Origin: Tetraselmis striata
Taxonomy: Eukaryota > Chlorophyta > Chlorodendrophyceae > Chlorodendrales > Chlorodendraceae
DNA: 64,000 nucleotides
Assembly (NCBI GenBank): GCA_006384855.1
Contig: VCJN01000837.1
Location: 62,001 to 126,000 of the forward strand
Direction: 5' to 3'
Part shown: in pieces, positions 53,626 to 64,000 of the stretch
How the letters are laid out: the number at the start of each line of letters is the position of its first letter
Position numbering within the stretch: position 1 is the stretch's first letter
Translations under genes and position numbers: made by a program
The notes under the pieces: model-generated
Seen by the model: only the letters and a program-made list of their open reading frames with translations
What the model was told of the DNA's origin: nothing
Databases searched by the model: none

Positions 53626-56600
53626 TCAGCGGCGCTGCTGGGCGCTGATGGCGTTGAGGTAGGTGGCCGCCTCCTTGCTGCCGCCCTTCATGCCGGGCGG
53701 CAGCACGCTGCTGCCCCAGCCGCCCTGCCCCACCCAGCGTGCCGCGCTGCCGCCCGCCCACTCGCCGTGCCGCCCCGAGGCGAGGTAGTCCTCCGTGTTG
53801 AGGTGCGCGGTGGTGATGTCCGCCGAGCGGTTCAGCCGCCCGCGCGCGATCTGGGAGGAGTCAATCTGCCGCCCGCCGTCGTCCACCTGCCGGACAACGC
53901 GCAGGGCCGGTGAGGGGGTGCGGCGAGGCTCCGAAACCACAAGTGACAGGCCTCGCGTCACATACTGTTCGTGCCATATCAGCCCCGGCCTCCAGCGGCT
54001 CATAGACCCCCTCCCCGAAACAACAAAGCCTCCCATCAATACCCGCGCGCCAATATGGGCCTGTCACCCAATCAGCAGGAAACTGCGATTGCGTACAGCG
54101 CGAGCTTCTGTCTGAGTTCTACGTGGCTTCCACCCGGCCGGCGCTGCGAAGGCTCACTAGCGCTCATGGCTGGGCTTCTGCACAGCTCAGGCCGCTGCGG
54201 GGATACCATGCCAGTCTGTCTGAAATGCGAGGTGCGGGCGTCGCCCATGACGGTAGTATAGTCGGTAGTGCTGTCAGTCGGAGACTGCACTGCCGGTGCG
54301 TACGGGTACAGTCGTCGACACGACCGGCACCACTACGTACTAAGCAAAGTTACCAAACAGTAGAGCAGCGCCGGCGCGAGTTGGCGGCCTCGTCCCTCGG
54401 AAGGTCTATCAGGTGTCAGCGAGCCGTAAGCTATTGCAGGTAGGATGTCATGTGCAGGGCACGGGCGGCCCGTGTGAGCACATGTTTCCCAGGGGGGGGG
54501 GGGGGGGGCACCTGCAGTCCCTCCTGCTTGATGTCCGTGAGCGAGAGCGAGCGGTGGATGCCGGGGGCGAGGTAGCGGCTGGTGGTGCGCGCGCAGGCGG
54601 GCGACGCTGCGACGCCGCGCTCACCGATGCCGTTAACCTCCGCTTCAAGCATGACGCGCAGCGCCTGGCACTGCTCCTTCTCGGTGCCGCCCTGCCATTT
54701 GGGGAAGGTGTGAGTGCGTGCGTGTGTGTGGGGGGGGGGGGGGGGGGGGGGAGGCAAGCACGTCGGGGGTCAGCGGCTCTGCCAGTCACCACCCACGGCT
54801 GCGGAGGTGGCGGGTTCCGGGAGGGGAACCCGCGAAGGGAAGGGGGATGGGGGGGGGGGGGGGGGGGTGCTTTACGCTGGTGACTATATTCTGGATGGAC
54901 TCCTCTAGCAACTCCAGGGCGCGCGCGGGGTCGCTTTCCTGAGGAGGGGCAAGTGGGGAGAGGGGGAGAGGCGGGTTGGGGAGCAGAGGGGGGGGGGGAG
55001 GGAGGCAGTCGGGGAGTCAAATCATCATATCCAAAGCCAAAGCCCCATCCCGGCCGAGGTCTCACCCCCTCAGTGCTGCGGACGACCGCATTTCACGCAT
55101 CAGAGTCCACCAGCTCTGATGAATTCGCATGTTGTTGTCGCAACCAGTTGTATTCCGGCGTGGTAATAAAAACACTGCGGATAAGGCGCCTGTCATGCCT
55201 GCCAGAGGTCAGATGCAGAGGAAACTGCAGCGGAATTATAGCGAGTGTCATTATCGGTTGCATGCCCAGCCCAATTCGACGCTTGCACTAATGATTCTTA
55301 TAAGTGCATCGGCACCTATAGCGACAGTGGTCATGACGCAGTTTCTCGGCGCGGCACTCCACAAGAGCGCAGCAGGGCAAAAGCACGAGGAAGGAAGTTG
55401 GGGGGGGGGGGGGGGGGGCACCTCCCAGTGGTCTGAGGTGGTGGAGATGTGCAGGTCGCGCGGCCGCGCCGGGCTGTCGTGCCGGCTCAGGCTGAAGGAG
55501 CAGAACTGGTCGACGACCACCTTGGGGTCCGCCACGCCCGTGCCCTCCTCCGCCTCCTCCATGGCTGCCGCCGACTCCTGTGCCGCAGCGTCCTGCGCGG
55601 CGGCGGGCGAATTCCACCAGGAGAGAAGAGGGGCGAGGGGGGGGGGGGGGGGAGGGTGTCAGCCTCAGGTGGACAAGCAACGAGTCTGTGGGCAATCCCC
55701 TTGTTGCCATCTAATGCTGTTAATGGCACCTCGACGGGGCAGAGTCATGGCCCGGGGGCTTTCAGGCCGCCATCCTGGTCAGAACAGAGCGCACCCCAGC
55801 GAGGCCCGTCGCCCAGATCCCCGAAGGTGCGCAAACTTCACTTAAACGGATATATATGTATATGCATACTATATATATAAATATACTATACATATATTTA
55901 TATATGTATATACATATATAAATATAATATACTATAGATATGTATAAATATACTATATATAAATACTACATATCTATACATATACACAAACTTGACTTCA
56001 ACGGATGTATCTATATCTATGTACATTTATATATATAATGCTGTACATATATGCATATGTGTATATATAACTCCAAACACCGATTTAGAATTCACCCGGA
56101 CGTTCATGTCCTTGATGAGGCCGCGCGAGGTGCGGGAACGCAGGTGTCATGATGTCCGGCGTGGATTACTCGAGCAACGGGCCAAAGTTGCATCTTGAGG
56201 ACCAAACAGCCAGAGGCCGCCTGGAGCTCTAAGATGATCAGTGCGCGGCGACGGAGACACGCCGCGAGGGCATAGTTGGAAGACTTGAGGGGTAGCACAC
56301 GGATGCAGGAAGGAGGAGGGGCTGGGCAACACATGAGGATGGCCGGGGTTTTGAGCTGTAATTACATTATATGTGTTCCCTACTACGATTAGATGGCAGG
56401 CCGTCATAACAACTCAGTCTAGGCGGCCGAGAAAGGCAGGCTGGCACGTTGTCGGAAGATTTCAAACTTCGAGGCGGGTTACTTCGCATCCCAACCGCGT
56501 CGCCAGTATCTAGGCATGTAGGTGTGTAACGACAGGGAGCCACCAAGCAGGGAAACGTTGTGTGCGCGCCGCATTCCGCAAACATCACGCAGCCCTGAAA

Positions 56601-59600
56601 CACACTGTCCGTACACCGCTGCACGCAACGTAGACGTTGGGATGTGTCTTCAGACCTTGTAACGCCGAAGTGGTGGTGGTGGTGAATGTTGGGGGGGGGG
56701 GGGGGGGGGGGGCAAAAACGACAGCAAACCGCCAACCCAAAGTGATGTGGACCCGGTGGTACAAAGTGATTATTCCAGAGAAGCAACCCTCCGGTAGAGC
56801 CCCGCTGGTGCGAACCTCGAGCAGGCTCGAGGACGGGCGCTCCGGCATGGAGGACGGCCTGCCGCTGGCGTCCCACGCCTCCGCGTCCATCGGCCCCTGC
56901 GCCGGCACCGCGACGGCTGCCGACATGGAGGCCCCGTCCATGCTGGCGCTCCTCGAGTGGACGGAGGCCACGCGCACCAGCTCACTCAGGTACTCGTGAG
57001 ACAGCGCCTCGTCCGCACTGATGACGGAGAGGGGGCGGAAGAGGGGCAATAAGTGATGGGCACAGCAACACGGGCTATATACCAGCGGGGACGACGTGCG
57101 GCACCGTGCTGATTGCCGGATATCATGACGCCGGTACGGGCGCCGACTCATGACACCGGTACAGGCCATAAGGACCTTTATCTCATGCCTCAAATTGGGC
57201 ATGCGGGCAACCTATGTCAGCTACAGAATTCCGCAACAGTTTCGTCTAGAGTTGACCCCTGGCAGGTACCTGTAGGGCAGGTTCACATATTCGCTTTGCT
57301 ATTATTACTGCAAAGTTATTCCATTTCGGCACCCGGAGCATTTGTCGTGCGAAAGGCTCATGTGCGTCCCCAGACACCTTCGGGCGCTGGGTGCGAGCTC
57401 TGCAAAGCTGCACATGCATGTCGCGGACACTTGCAGTGGATGTACTTCAATAACCCAAGTGGCGGTGCGACCGGGAACCCGATGCTCGGTCCGCAGCTGC
57501 ACTTCTTCAGGTTGGTTCGCTGTATCAATTCTCAGGCTGGGAGGGGGGGCAGGCAGGGGCAAGAAAGAGGCCGGAGGGGGAGGGGGGAGCATCAAGCACC
57601 TGGCGCGCCGCGAGGGCTCAAAGGTGAGTAGGCGCGCCAGCAGGTCAATAGCCGGCTCGCCCGCTTGGCTGAAGCGCCGGTGCAGCTTGGGCGCCCTGTG
57701 GCATGCCAGGGTGGGCAGAGGGGGCCAAGTGGGGGGGAGGGCGGCAACAGGGCATGGCGTGAGCTGCATAGCGCCAGGGGAGATCGGAGCGGTCAACTCG
57801 GCATGAAGGCGGAGCAGCATTGGCCATGCGGCACAAAGGGCATGTCAGGTACGCCGCGAAGCGCAGGCGTGGGGGAAAGCAGAACAAAGCCAGGGCTGAG
57901 AGGCTGCGGGAGGGGGGAGGCGGGGCTCACCGCCCGGGCAGCTTGCGCAGGTAGGCCCTCCAGGCATCAGAGGGCACCGTGTCGATGCACGCCCACGCGG
58001 GGGTGCCCACCACGTTGAAAAGGGTCTCCAGCTCGTGGTGGATGGCCGCATTGCCGGGGGAGCTGTCGCTGAAGCGGTCCCTGTGTGCCACCATGTGGGG
58101 CCGAGCCGCGGCGGAGGGGTGAGGGCTGAGGGGGGGCGGTGACCGCCGCCGACATCCAGGCACGGGGATAGACGAGCGCAGCTGGCTCCGGCAGCCGGCA
58201 CGTTAACAATAATCCGGCTGAGGCACTGTCTGGAAATGCTCTGCACAATGGAAAGGGCGCTGACTGGTCTCCGGTGGAATACTAGGCTGTGCATAAGCAT
58301 GACAGCTGCGGCGGCATGGCAGGGACAGGTACAAGGTGTGGAATGGCCTCGCGATGCTGTCCCTTCTTTTCCGTCTATGGGCAGGGGGTCGTCGGTGGGA
58401 GGAGCCGCGGTGCGCCTGCCGTACCCCTCCTTTGGCGTGAGCTGCCCGCCCCATGTGACGGAGAAGAGCGGCGCGATCTGCAGGCTGGGCGTGATGTTGC
58501 TGCCGGGGCGCACGATGCGCTGCAGCAGCTCCGCAAAGATGCAGCCGATGCTCCACATGTCAATGGCGGAGGAGTAGCTGCCGCGCGACATGATGACCTC
58601 CGGCGCGCGGTAGCAGGGCGTCGCCACGGTGCGCGTCAGCGGTGTGCGCATGCCGCCCTCCCCCACTGCAGGCACGACCGGAAGGGGGCAGCGCGGCAAT
58701 AAGGCCACACTGAGCTGTGAATAGCATCGCCTGGGATTTTTTCAGTTATGGCGTCGGGCCCTCCCTCACATTGCCTTTTCTGTTGCACATGTACCGCACT
58801 CCCGAAATGCTTTGCTCCGCGGGTTATGGGGCTTGCCCCAACTCGCGTTACAAGAACGGGCCGACGCCCAAACGGGTAGGGCGGACCTTTCGTGGTCAGT
58901 GCAGGGTATTTTGATGGCAGCAGTGCTTTAGACGATGATCCAACAGTGTTGGGAATTCCATCACTGGCCTCCAATTATTCTTGCATAATGCCTCGGCAAT
59001 TTGCTTGATGACTATAGCAGAGCGTCGCCGACCCGGGCTTTCCGTAACTGGATCGCTGCCTAACCGGCTGCCGTAGAGACGCTGCATGGGTTTCACTGTT
59101 ATTGCCAGTCCTGTCTCGGGGGCGGAAAATAAAAAGCCTCGCCTGTTCCCGTAAGCCATCGCCAACATGGCTAGACGACAGCCACGACAACAAGCCCAGG
59201 ATGCCATGGATGGCCGGCTTCCTGTGAGTGCCCTCTTGAGTGTGTGCCCCTCGGGGACCCCATCCACGACAATCAACCATCGGCACCCCCACACGCGAGC
59301 CGCCACGTCACCAAAGGAGCTCTGGGGTGGGGGCTCCGGGAGGGGCAGGGACGGGAACGCACTGCGCACAGTGAGGTCCGCCGCGCACGTGTCCTCCACG
59401 CTGCTCAGGGAGCTGTCGTGGTGCAGCCGGCGCTTCTTCGTCAGCTCGCTGTACGGCGTGGGCGCCGGCGCGGGGACCGAGTCCTGGCAGGGCGGTGGGG
59501 GGCAGCGTTGGTCTGAGGAGCACCAAGGCAAGATTGGTACGGCCATGGTGGGTAGCTCAGGAAGAACAAGCTTGGGGCACGAGAAAGCAATGTCCAGGCA

Positions 59601-61995
59601 GGCAGGGGGGGGGGGGGGGGGGCAGGGGGCTTGAGCTTACCCGGAGCGTCTTGCTGCGCGCAGAGCCAAAGTCGCACACCTGTGCCGTGCACACAGGGCG
59701 CGGAGGCGGCAGACCGGGTAAGATGGCCGAGCATGGTCGGCCCCCGGAAAGGATTGAGGGACCCGGTGCAACAAACTCCGCAGGCAGGAGGCACCCTGCA
59801 TCCTTGTGGGCCCCCAGGTGTGCGATGCGCTGTCGGCTTTTTGCTGCCGGATTGGGGACATCTGAGGGTGAGGGGGGCTTGGGCCGCATGACACTTTCCC
59901 GGAGGATCTACTCGAGATCTGGAGAGCTCTTGTTGGCGCAAAGGGGGGGGGGGGGGGGTGAGAGGGAGAGGAGGGGGTCGTGGCGAGTGTTGTAGACTTA
60001 AGCATGGTCTGCGGGGCCAAAGAATAATGAATTGTTTTGCACCTTCACGTCAGAATATTTGTGCTGTATTCTGGCTTATTTCTCCGTTTCATTAGTTTTT
60101 TCCTCTTCGCGGCGCGCGCCGGGCGGGGGAAGGGGGCGGAAACGTTGTCCATCCGCAGACCGTTTGTGCTTGTGCGGTACACGTATCCCGAAGCCGGGCG
60201 CGACCAGGGGGTTTAGGGAGCCAGGGGAGGGGAGGGGCGAGGCTCCCAGCACCTTGATCATGCGGCACCCCTGGCTGTAGGTGCTCAGCACGTTGGCGGA
60301 CTTGAGGTCGCGGTGCCAGACGTTGATGCTGTGCAGGTACTTTACCACGGCGAGCAGCTGGAAGAGCAGCAGCTTGACGTCCGCCTCCGACATCTGACCT
60401 GCAGGCGGAAGGGGGGTGGCTATTGGGAATCAAATATGGCGACCATACTCCAGGTGAGCCTGGCCAAGGCACCAATGCGAACTGTCCCGTACATGTCACT
60501 ACTTTTGAGTCCTTTGCACATAGCGAATAGTGCCCGTGATGGTGTCTGGCTTGACAGTGTGGTAGGGGCAGGGGGCAGGGGGGCCGGCCGCGCCTTTCAT
60601 CGAGAAGAGGTCGCCGCCGTCCACGTACTCGACCACCACGTACAGGTCGATGGAGGATGCGACGAGCCTGCCGCCCACGCAGCGTTTGGGGCCTGGAAGT
60701 GCACCCCAGGGGGAGTGGGGGAGGGGGGCAAATGTCACCCGCTGGTCGCTACACGGCGCGCAGGGGTGGGCCCAGGGCACTCCTACTCACGGCAGCGCTG
60801 GCGTCTGGCTCAGGCCTGGGATCACAGAGGCAGGGAGTGCGGCCGGGGCGGCTCGAGCAGGCAGGCGAATACACGCTGTCTCATAGACTCGCGACGCTTT
60901 GAGATCGCTGTGTATTATAATTTGTGCCCCCTTTTCGAACAGAAAATCTGTGACTACCTCGAACTGCACCACCCACTGCACGGGGAGCCCAACCCGGGGC
61001 TCAGAAACATTACTTTGTGGAGCCAGGTCAACGGTGCGGCGGCTGTATGCTACTCAGCAGCTGCGGATACAGCCAGTAGTGAGTGAGTGCGCAGCAGCCA
61101 ATGCCCCGCCCGCGCTGCTGCCAATAGTGTGTGCGGGTGCGCTTCTGTTCCATCCATGTGAGTGTGAGATGAGACCTCTGCTCGCCCTGGGCCACCAACT
61201 GCCCCCGAGTTGCGGCTGTCCATTTATGGCTCAAGTAGCAGTGCTCTGCAGCAGCCCACTCCCGAGACCGGACAGGGCCCCAGCGCACACTTTACGCGGC
61301 CGACGCTGCCAACCTGAGCCCTGAGGCGTTTGCTCGGCTTGTCGTATGGACAGCCCCTGCTCGCCACCTCCCTACCATCGCGGCACGCGCCCCTGGGACA
61401 GCCGCAAGTGAGCCTCCTCCCCCCCCCTGGGGCGCCCAGCTGCGGTCGCAACAGCTCTCACCGGTGGAGCTGGGCTGCACAAAGGCGCCCTTGAGCTGGA
61501 TGATGCCGGGGTGCGACACGCGGCGCAGGATGCAGACCTCGCGCAGCACACGCTTTACGTACTCGGCGGAGGAGGTTACATCCGGGATGAACTTTATTGC
61601 CACCTGCGCAGCCAGATGGTCCACCAAGGGTGGTGGTCACTGTTCAGAGTGGTGCTCGGGAGAGGACGAGGGGGCCCGGGGGGGAGGCCTCGCCCGATCA
61701 GCCCGCCCCAGGGGCCAGGCATGCCCATGCCCAGTATGCCGTGTGTGAAGCATGTGTGTGGCATGCATGCCCACGCCCATGCCCTCAGTGCCCTGCTGCC
61801 ATGCGTGGGGAGGGCGGCCGCGGGGGCGGGGTGCACCTTCTCGTCCGCCTCGCTGTCATGGGCCAGGCAGACGAAGGAGAAGCTGCCGCTGCCGAGCACC
61901 TTGAGCAGGCGGTAGCGCGCGGGGATGCGCCACTGCTGGTCGCCCACAAAGTAGCAGCCCGGCTCGTAGGGCGACTCCCGGATGCCAGACGCCAT
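53626..61995 (-). CDS. MAPK-like (CMGC) Ser/Thr protein kinase with activation-segment insert and long tail
   Basis: Fourteen exons join in phase (2055 bases, 684 residues): 61995-61837, 61603-61462, 60692-60594, 60398-60253, 59679-59641, 59483-59370, 58657-58425, 58080-57931, 57695-57600, 57017-56816, 55592-55422, 54938-54876, 54691-54512 and 53886-53626. Intron 3 is GC-AG. Visible kinase residues: Gly loop 'LGSGSFSFV' (34-42), Lys57 in 'VAIKFI', helix-C Glu75, 'HRDLKSANVL' (162-171), 'CDFG' (184-187), 'YRAPE' (249-253), 'YSSAIDMWSIGCIFAELL' and 'LLARLLTFEPSRRAS'. The 38 residues of exon 6 are inserted between DFG and APE. The MAPK TxY site reads Thr-Arg-Thr (241-243). The tail (about 410-684) includes 'GLQ' and Gln/Ser-rich exons of unknown role. 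It is probably a cytosolic signalling kinase. The exon 10 donor (GTTCGC) is unusual, and exons in the 55.6-56.8 kb intron could be missed. Confidence 0.8.
54500..55660 (-). repeat. Sense-strand poly-C tracts in kinase introns
   Basis: Plus-strand G runs at about 54492-54508, 54730-54751, 54850-54867, 55400-55418 and 55639-55652 read as C runs in the kinase transcript. Those at 54492 and 55400 directly follow GTG donors, and the run at 54850 starts within 10 bases of a donor. Confidence 0.85.
55838..56060 (+). repeat. TA-rich low-complexity DNA in a kinase intron
   Basis: TATATA/TACATA-rich DNA within the intron between the proposed exons 10 and 11, with a duplicated CAAACTTGACTTCAACGGAT-like segment (about 55829-55850 and 55987-56008). 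Confidence 0.8.
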
Positions 61996-62600
61996 GCCGG
62001 CGCTGCCTGTCTGCCTGCCCGCGCGTGTGGGGATCCGCAGTATATTTCGATGCGAACGTGCTCAGCCGGGGGCAGGGCCAAATGAGGAACGTCCGGCGGA
62101 AAGTGGAGCGGAGCGGAGGGGGAGGGGGGGGGTGGGGTGGGGGAGGGGGGCTGCCACGGCCAGTCGGCGGTATTATATAACAAATGTGCGTGCTGCTGTG
62201 ACGACTGGAGGGCGCAGCAACGCAACATCCTGCGCTGCACGGCAGTCCGCACCTCTTCGTCCAGCACCCCTTCAAACAGCTTCCCGTCGAGGGACTGCCT
62301 CTCCACACCACCGGGAGGGGGTACGGTGCCAGGCGTGTACGGTGGCGCGTCGGGTGGGCGGTTCTCGCGATACAAATATCAGTGCTTGCCTGCTACAGCC
62401 TCCTCGTTGTGTTGTGAGAGGTGGGTTTGTGTGTCGGGCTCGCTGTGTGGCGGTCGGCGAGCGGCGACGCGGCGTCATCATCAGTACCAGTACCCTGTAG
62501 GCGCGCCGGGGCGCAGCAAGGGACGCGCGGCGCGCAGCATTATCAGCTTCGTCGGTTTCACTGGTGCCAGTCCTGTCCCGGGGGCGGGGAAAAAATCAGC
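61996..62600 (-). promoter_or_regulatory. Upstream region of the kinase gene, with possible TATA-like site and a coding-looking frame
   Basis: TTATATAATA on the minus strand (62180-62171) lies about 176 bases before the proposed ATG. However, a frame at 62375-62160 ('ENRPPDAPPYTPG', 'LDEEVRTAVQRRML') also looks coding and could be an upstream exon or a uORF. Neither is settled. A poly-purine/G-rich strip (62115-62150) lies between. Confidence 0.25.
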
Positions 62601-63623
62601 ATCGCGCGTTCGAGGATACTAGTACAGTATATTCGTACGGGGTAAGGATATTAAGGATTAATCCTAAGTCGCTACTACCTGGGTACGCTACAGGTACCTG
62701 TACCTCTGTGACTCTGTCCTATGGTCGCCTCGTGGTCATAGTCATAGTCACCATCCTCGTCATCGCCGGTCGTCAGCGTACAGCATCGTACCTGTACGTC
62801 AGCAGCGCAATTTTCATCGCAACAGTACAGGCGCGCGCGCGAGCCGCGCGGTCGCACCTACACTTTCCCACAGAAGTTTTCGCACGGTTTTTCATTTCTG
62901 GGTGATGCAATTTCGACGACTCTTTTCAACTTCGATTGCTTATTTATGCTCATCGCTGCGAATGAGTCGCCGTTTCTATGTACTGAATAAGCCCGGCCCT
63001 AAAATTGAAGCATCGGAAAAATATTGATTTGTCGCAAGCCGGAATATCGTCCGTCTTTTGTTATTCGTCGTGTTATATTATTATTCTGATATATATTTCA
63101 AGATAAATATATATACGAATTTTCTCTGTTCGTGGGCAGGGGCGGCGGGGGGGGGGGGGAGGCGGGGGGGATAGTACACCGCGAACCGAAATCGTGGTTA
63201 TTACGGCGGGTATAGTTAGTTGATACGATCATATCGCCATTTCATGAAACTCTGAGCGTGGAATCAATTAATGTGCTACGCCTTGTTTCAACTTCCAGCA
63301 TGTCAATATCGTCGTGCTGATTTAGTGCGCACACAATGGATTAAAATGCAGGGCGGAAAAATACATTCACAGACTTTGCCAAAATAATGTATCTACTATG
63401 GCCCGAATAATTCTGGGCCTTTGGCGGGGGCGCAGCACCTATTGTTACATGGACACAAAATACTATCATCACACCGTCAAAGTCGCGTACTGATGGAACA
63501 TTGAAGCAGGTGATTATGAACTTGAGCTGCAAAACAGCGCAGCTTGTTATCTATATCGGCAGATCAACTTGTGGTTTGTTACTTATTGGCGGTTTGAAAG
63601 CATCATATGCGGACGGCCGCACC

Positions 63624-63686
<63 letters not shown>

Positions 63687-64000
63687 CACATCGATGACTC
63701 GTCAAGGGAACAACAGTTAGGCACCATATATTATTTCGCATGATCTGCGATCCCGCATTATGGCGCTGTGCTGTGCTGAGATACAACATTGCAGCGCATC
63801 AGTATCTGAGTAATCGTTGATCATATCATTACAAATAATGCGCATAATGTCACTACATTGGGGTCTATGCTACAGTGAGCAACTACTGGCGGGTGTTGTT
63901 GCACGGCATACTGCTCATCGCCTCAACTGCTAATTATAGTATTGGCTGCTCGTGCTGTGGCCTCTAGGGCGGACTACATCCGACGGGGATAGCCAACCCT
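62601..64000. other. Intergenic to window end, no gene seen
   Basis: It holds AAGGATTAATCCTAAGTCGC (62653-62672), a poly-G run (about 63147-63161), a (CA)n microsatellite (63629-63690) and AT-rich DNA. No coding domain was recognised. Confidence 0.45.
63629..63690 (+). repeat. (CA)n microsatellite
   Basis: About 30 CA dinucleotides with one CG interruption. Confidence 0.95.

Noticed and set aside
55129..55845. 238-codon plus-strand frame
   Set aside because: It overlaps kinase exon 11 and poly-G tracts; the minus strand has splice-consistent exons.

Overview
This window reads as nuclear DNA of a GC-rich, intron-containing single-celled eukaryote, most likely a microalga. The evidence is: coding exons near 65-70% GC joined by phase-consistent GT-AG (occasionally GC-AG) introns; Pro/Thr 'PTPAPT' linkers in secreted proteins; a polycystin-type channel; and many algal-style mobile elements (tyrosine-recombinase, DIRS-like, Ty3/gypsy and LINE). 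A prasinophyte such as Cymbomonas, or a haptophyte or stramenopile, would fit. That is recollection of similar sequences and has not been tested.

Three host genes are supported. (1) 14254-25590 (+): eight exons give one 2785-residue open frame. It encodes a secreted-type giant with a signal peptide, FG-GAP-like beta-propeller repeats, a long Pro/Thr stalk, Ig/HYR-like modules, coiled coils and a polycystin (PKD/TRP) channel. (2) 46930-51295 (+): three exons, 926 residues. It is a secreted chitin-degrading enzyme with an N-terminal copper LPMO domain (His1 exposed by signal cleavage), two Cys-rich repeats and a GH18 chitinase domain. (3) 53626-61995 (-): fourteen exons, 684 residues. It is a MAPK-like (CMGC) Ser/Thr kinase with an inserted activation segment and a long C-terminal tail. 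Genes 2 and 3 converge.

The rest is a mobile-element landscape. From left to right: a Tc1/mariner relic (1-600); a 3.45-kb unit bounded by inverted repeats that holds a bacterial-type DNA N-methyltransferase and a BED-like finger ORF (3389-6838); a tyrosine-recombinase (YR) element with split direct repeats (7181-10033, minus); small elements and repeats (10-13 kb); a hAT relic (about 28.4-28.7 kb); a DIRS-like reverse transcriptase relic (29.5-32.45 kb); a second YR element (33621-41535) split by a young chromodomain Ty3/gypsy retrotransposon (34378-39093); and a LINE with a restriction-like endonuclease (42985-45397). Several short families recur in the gaps and introns, and sense-strand poly-C tracts sit in the introns of all the multi-exon genes except the chitinase.

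The genes do not form an operon. The secreted chitinase/LPMO and the large surface channel would suit a cell that senses and digests particulate prey or walls, but that link is inference.
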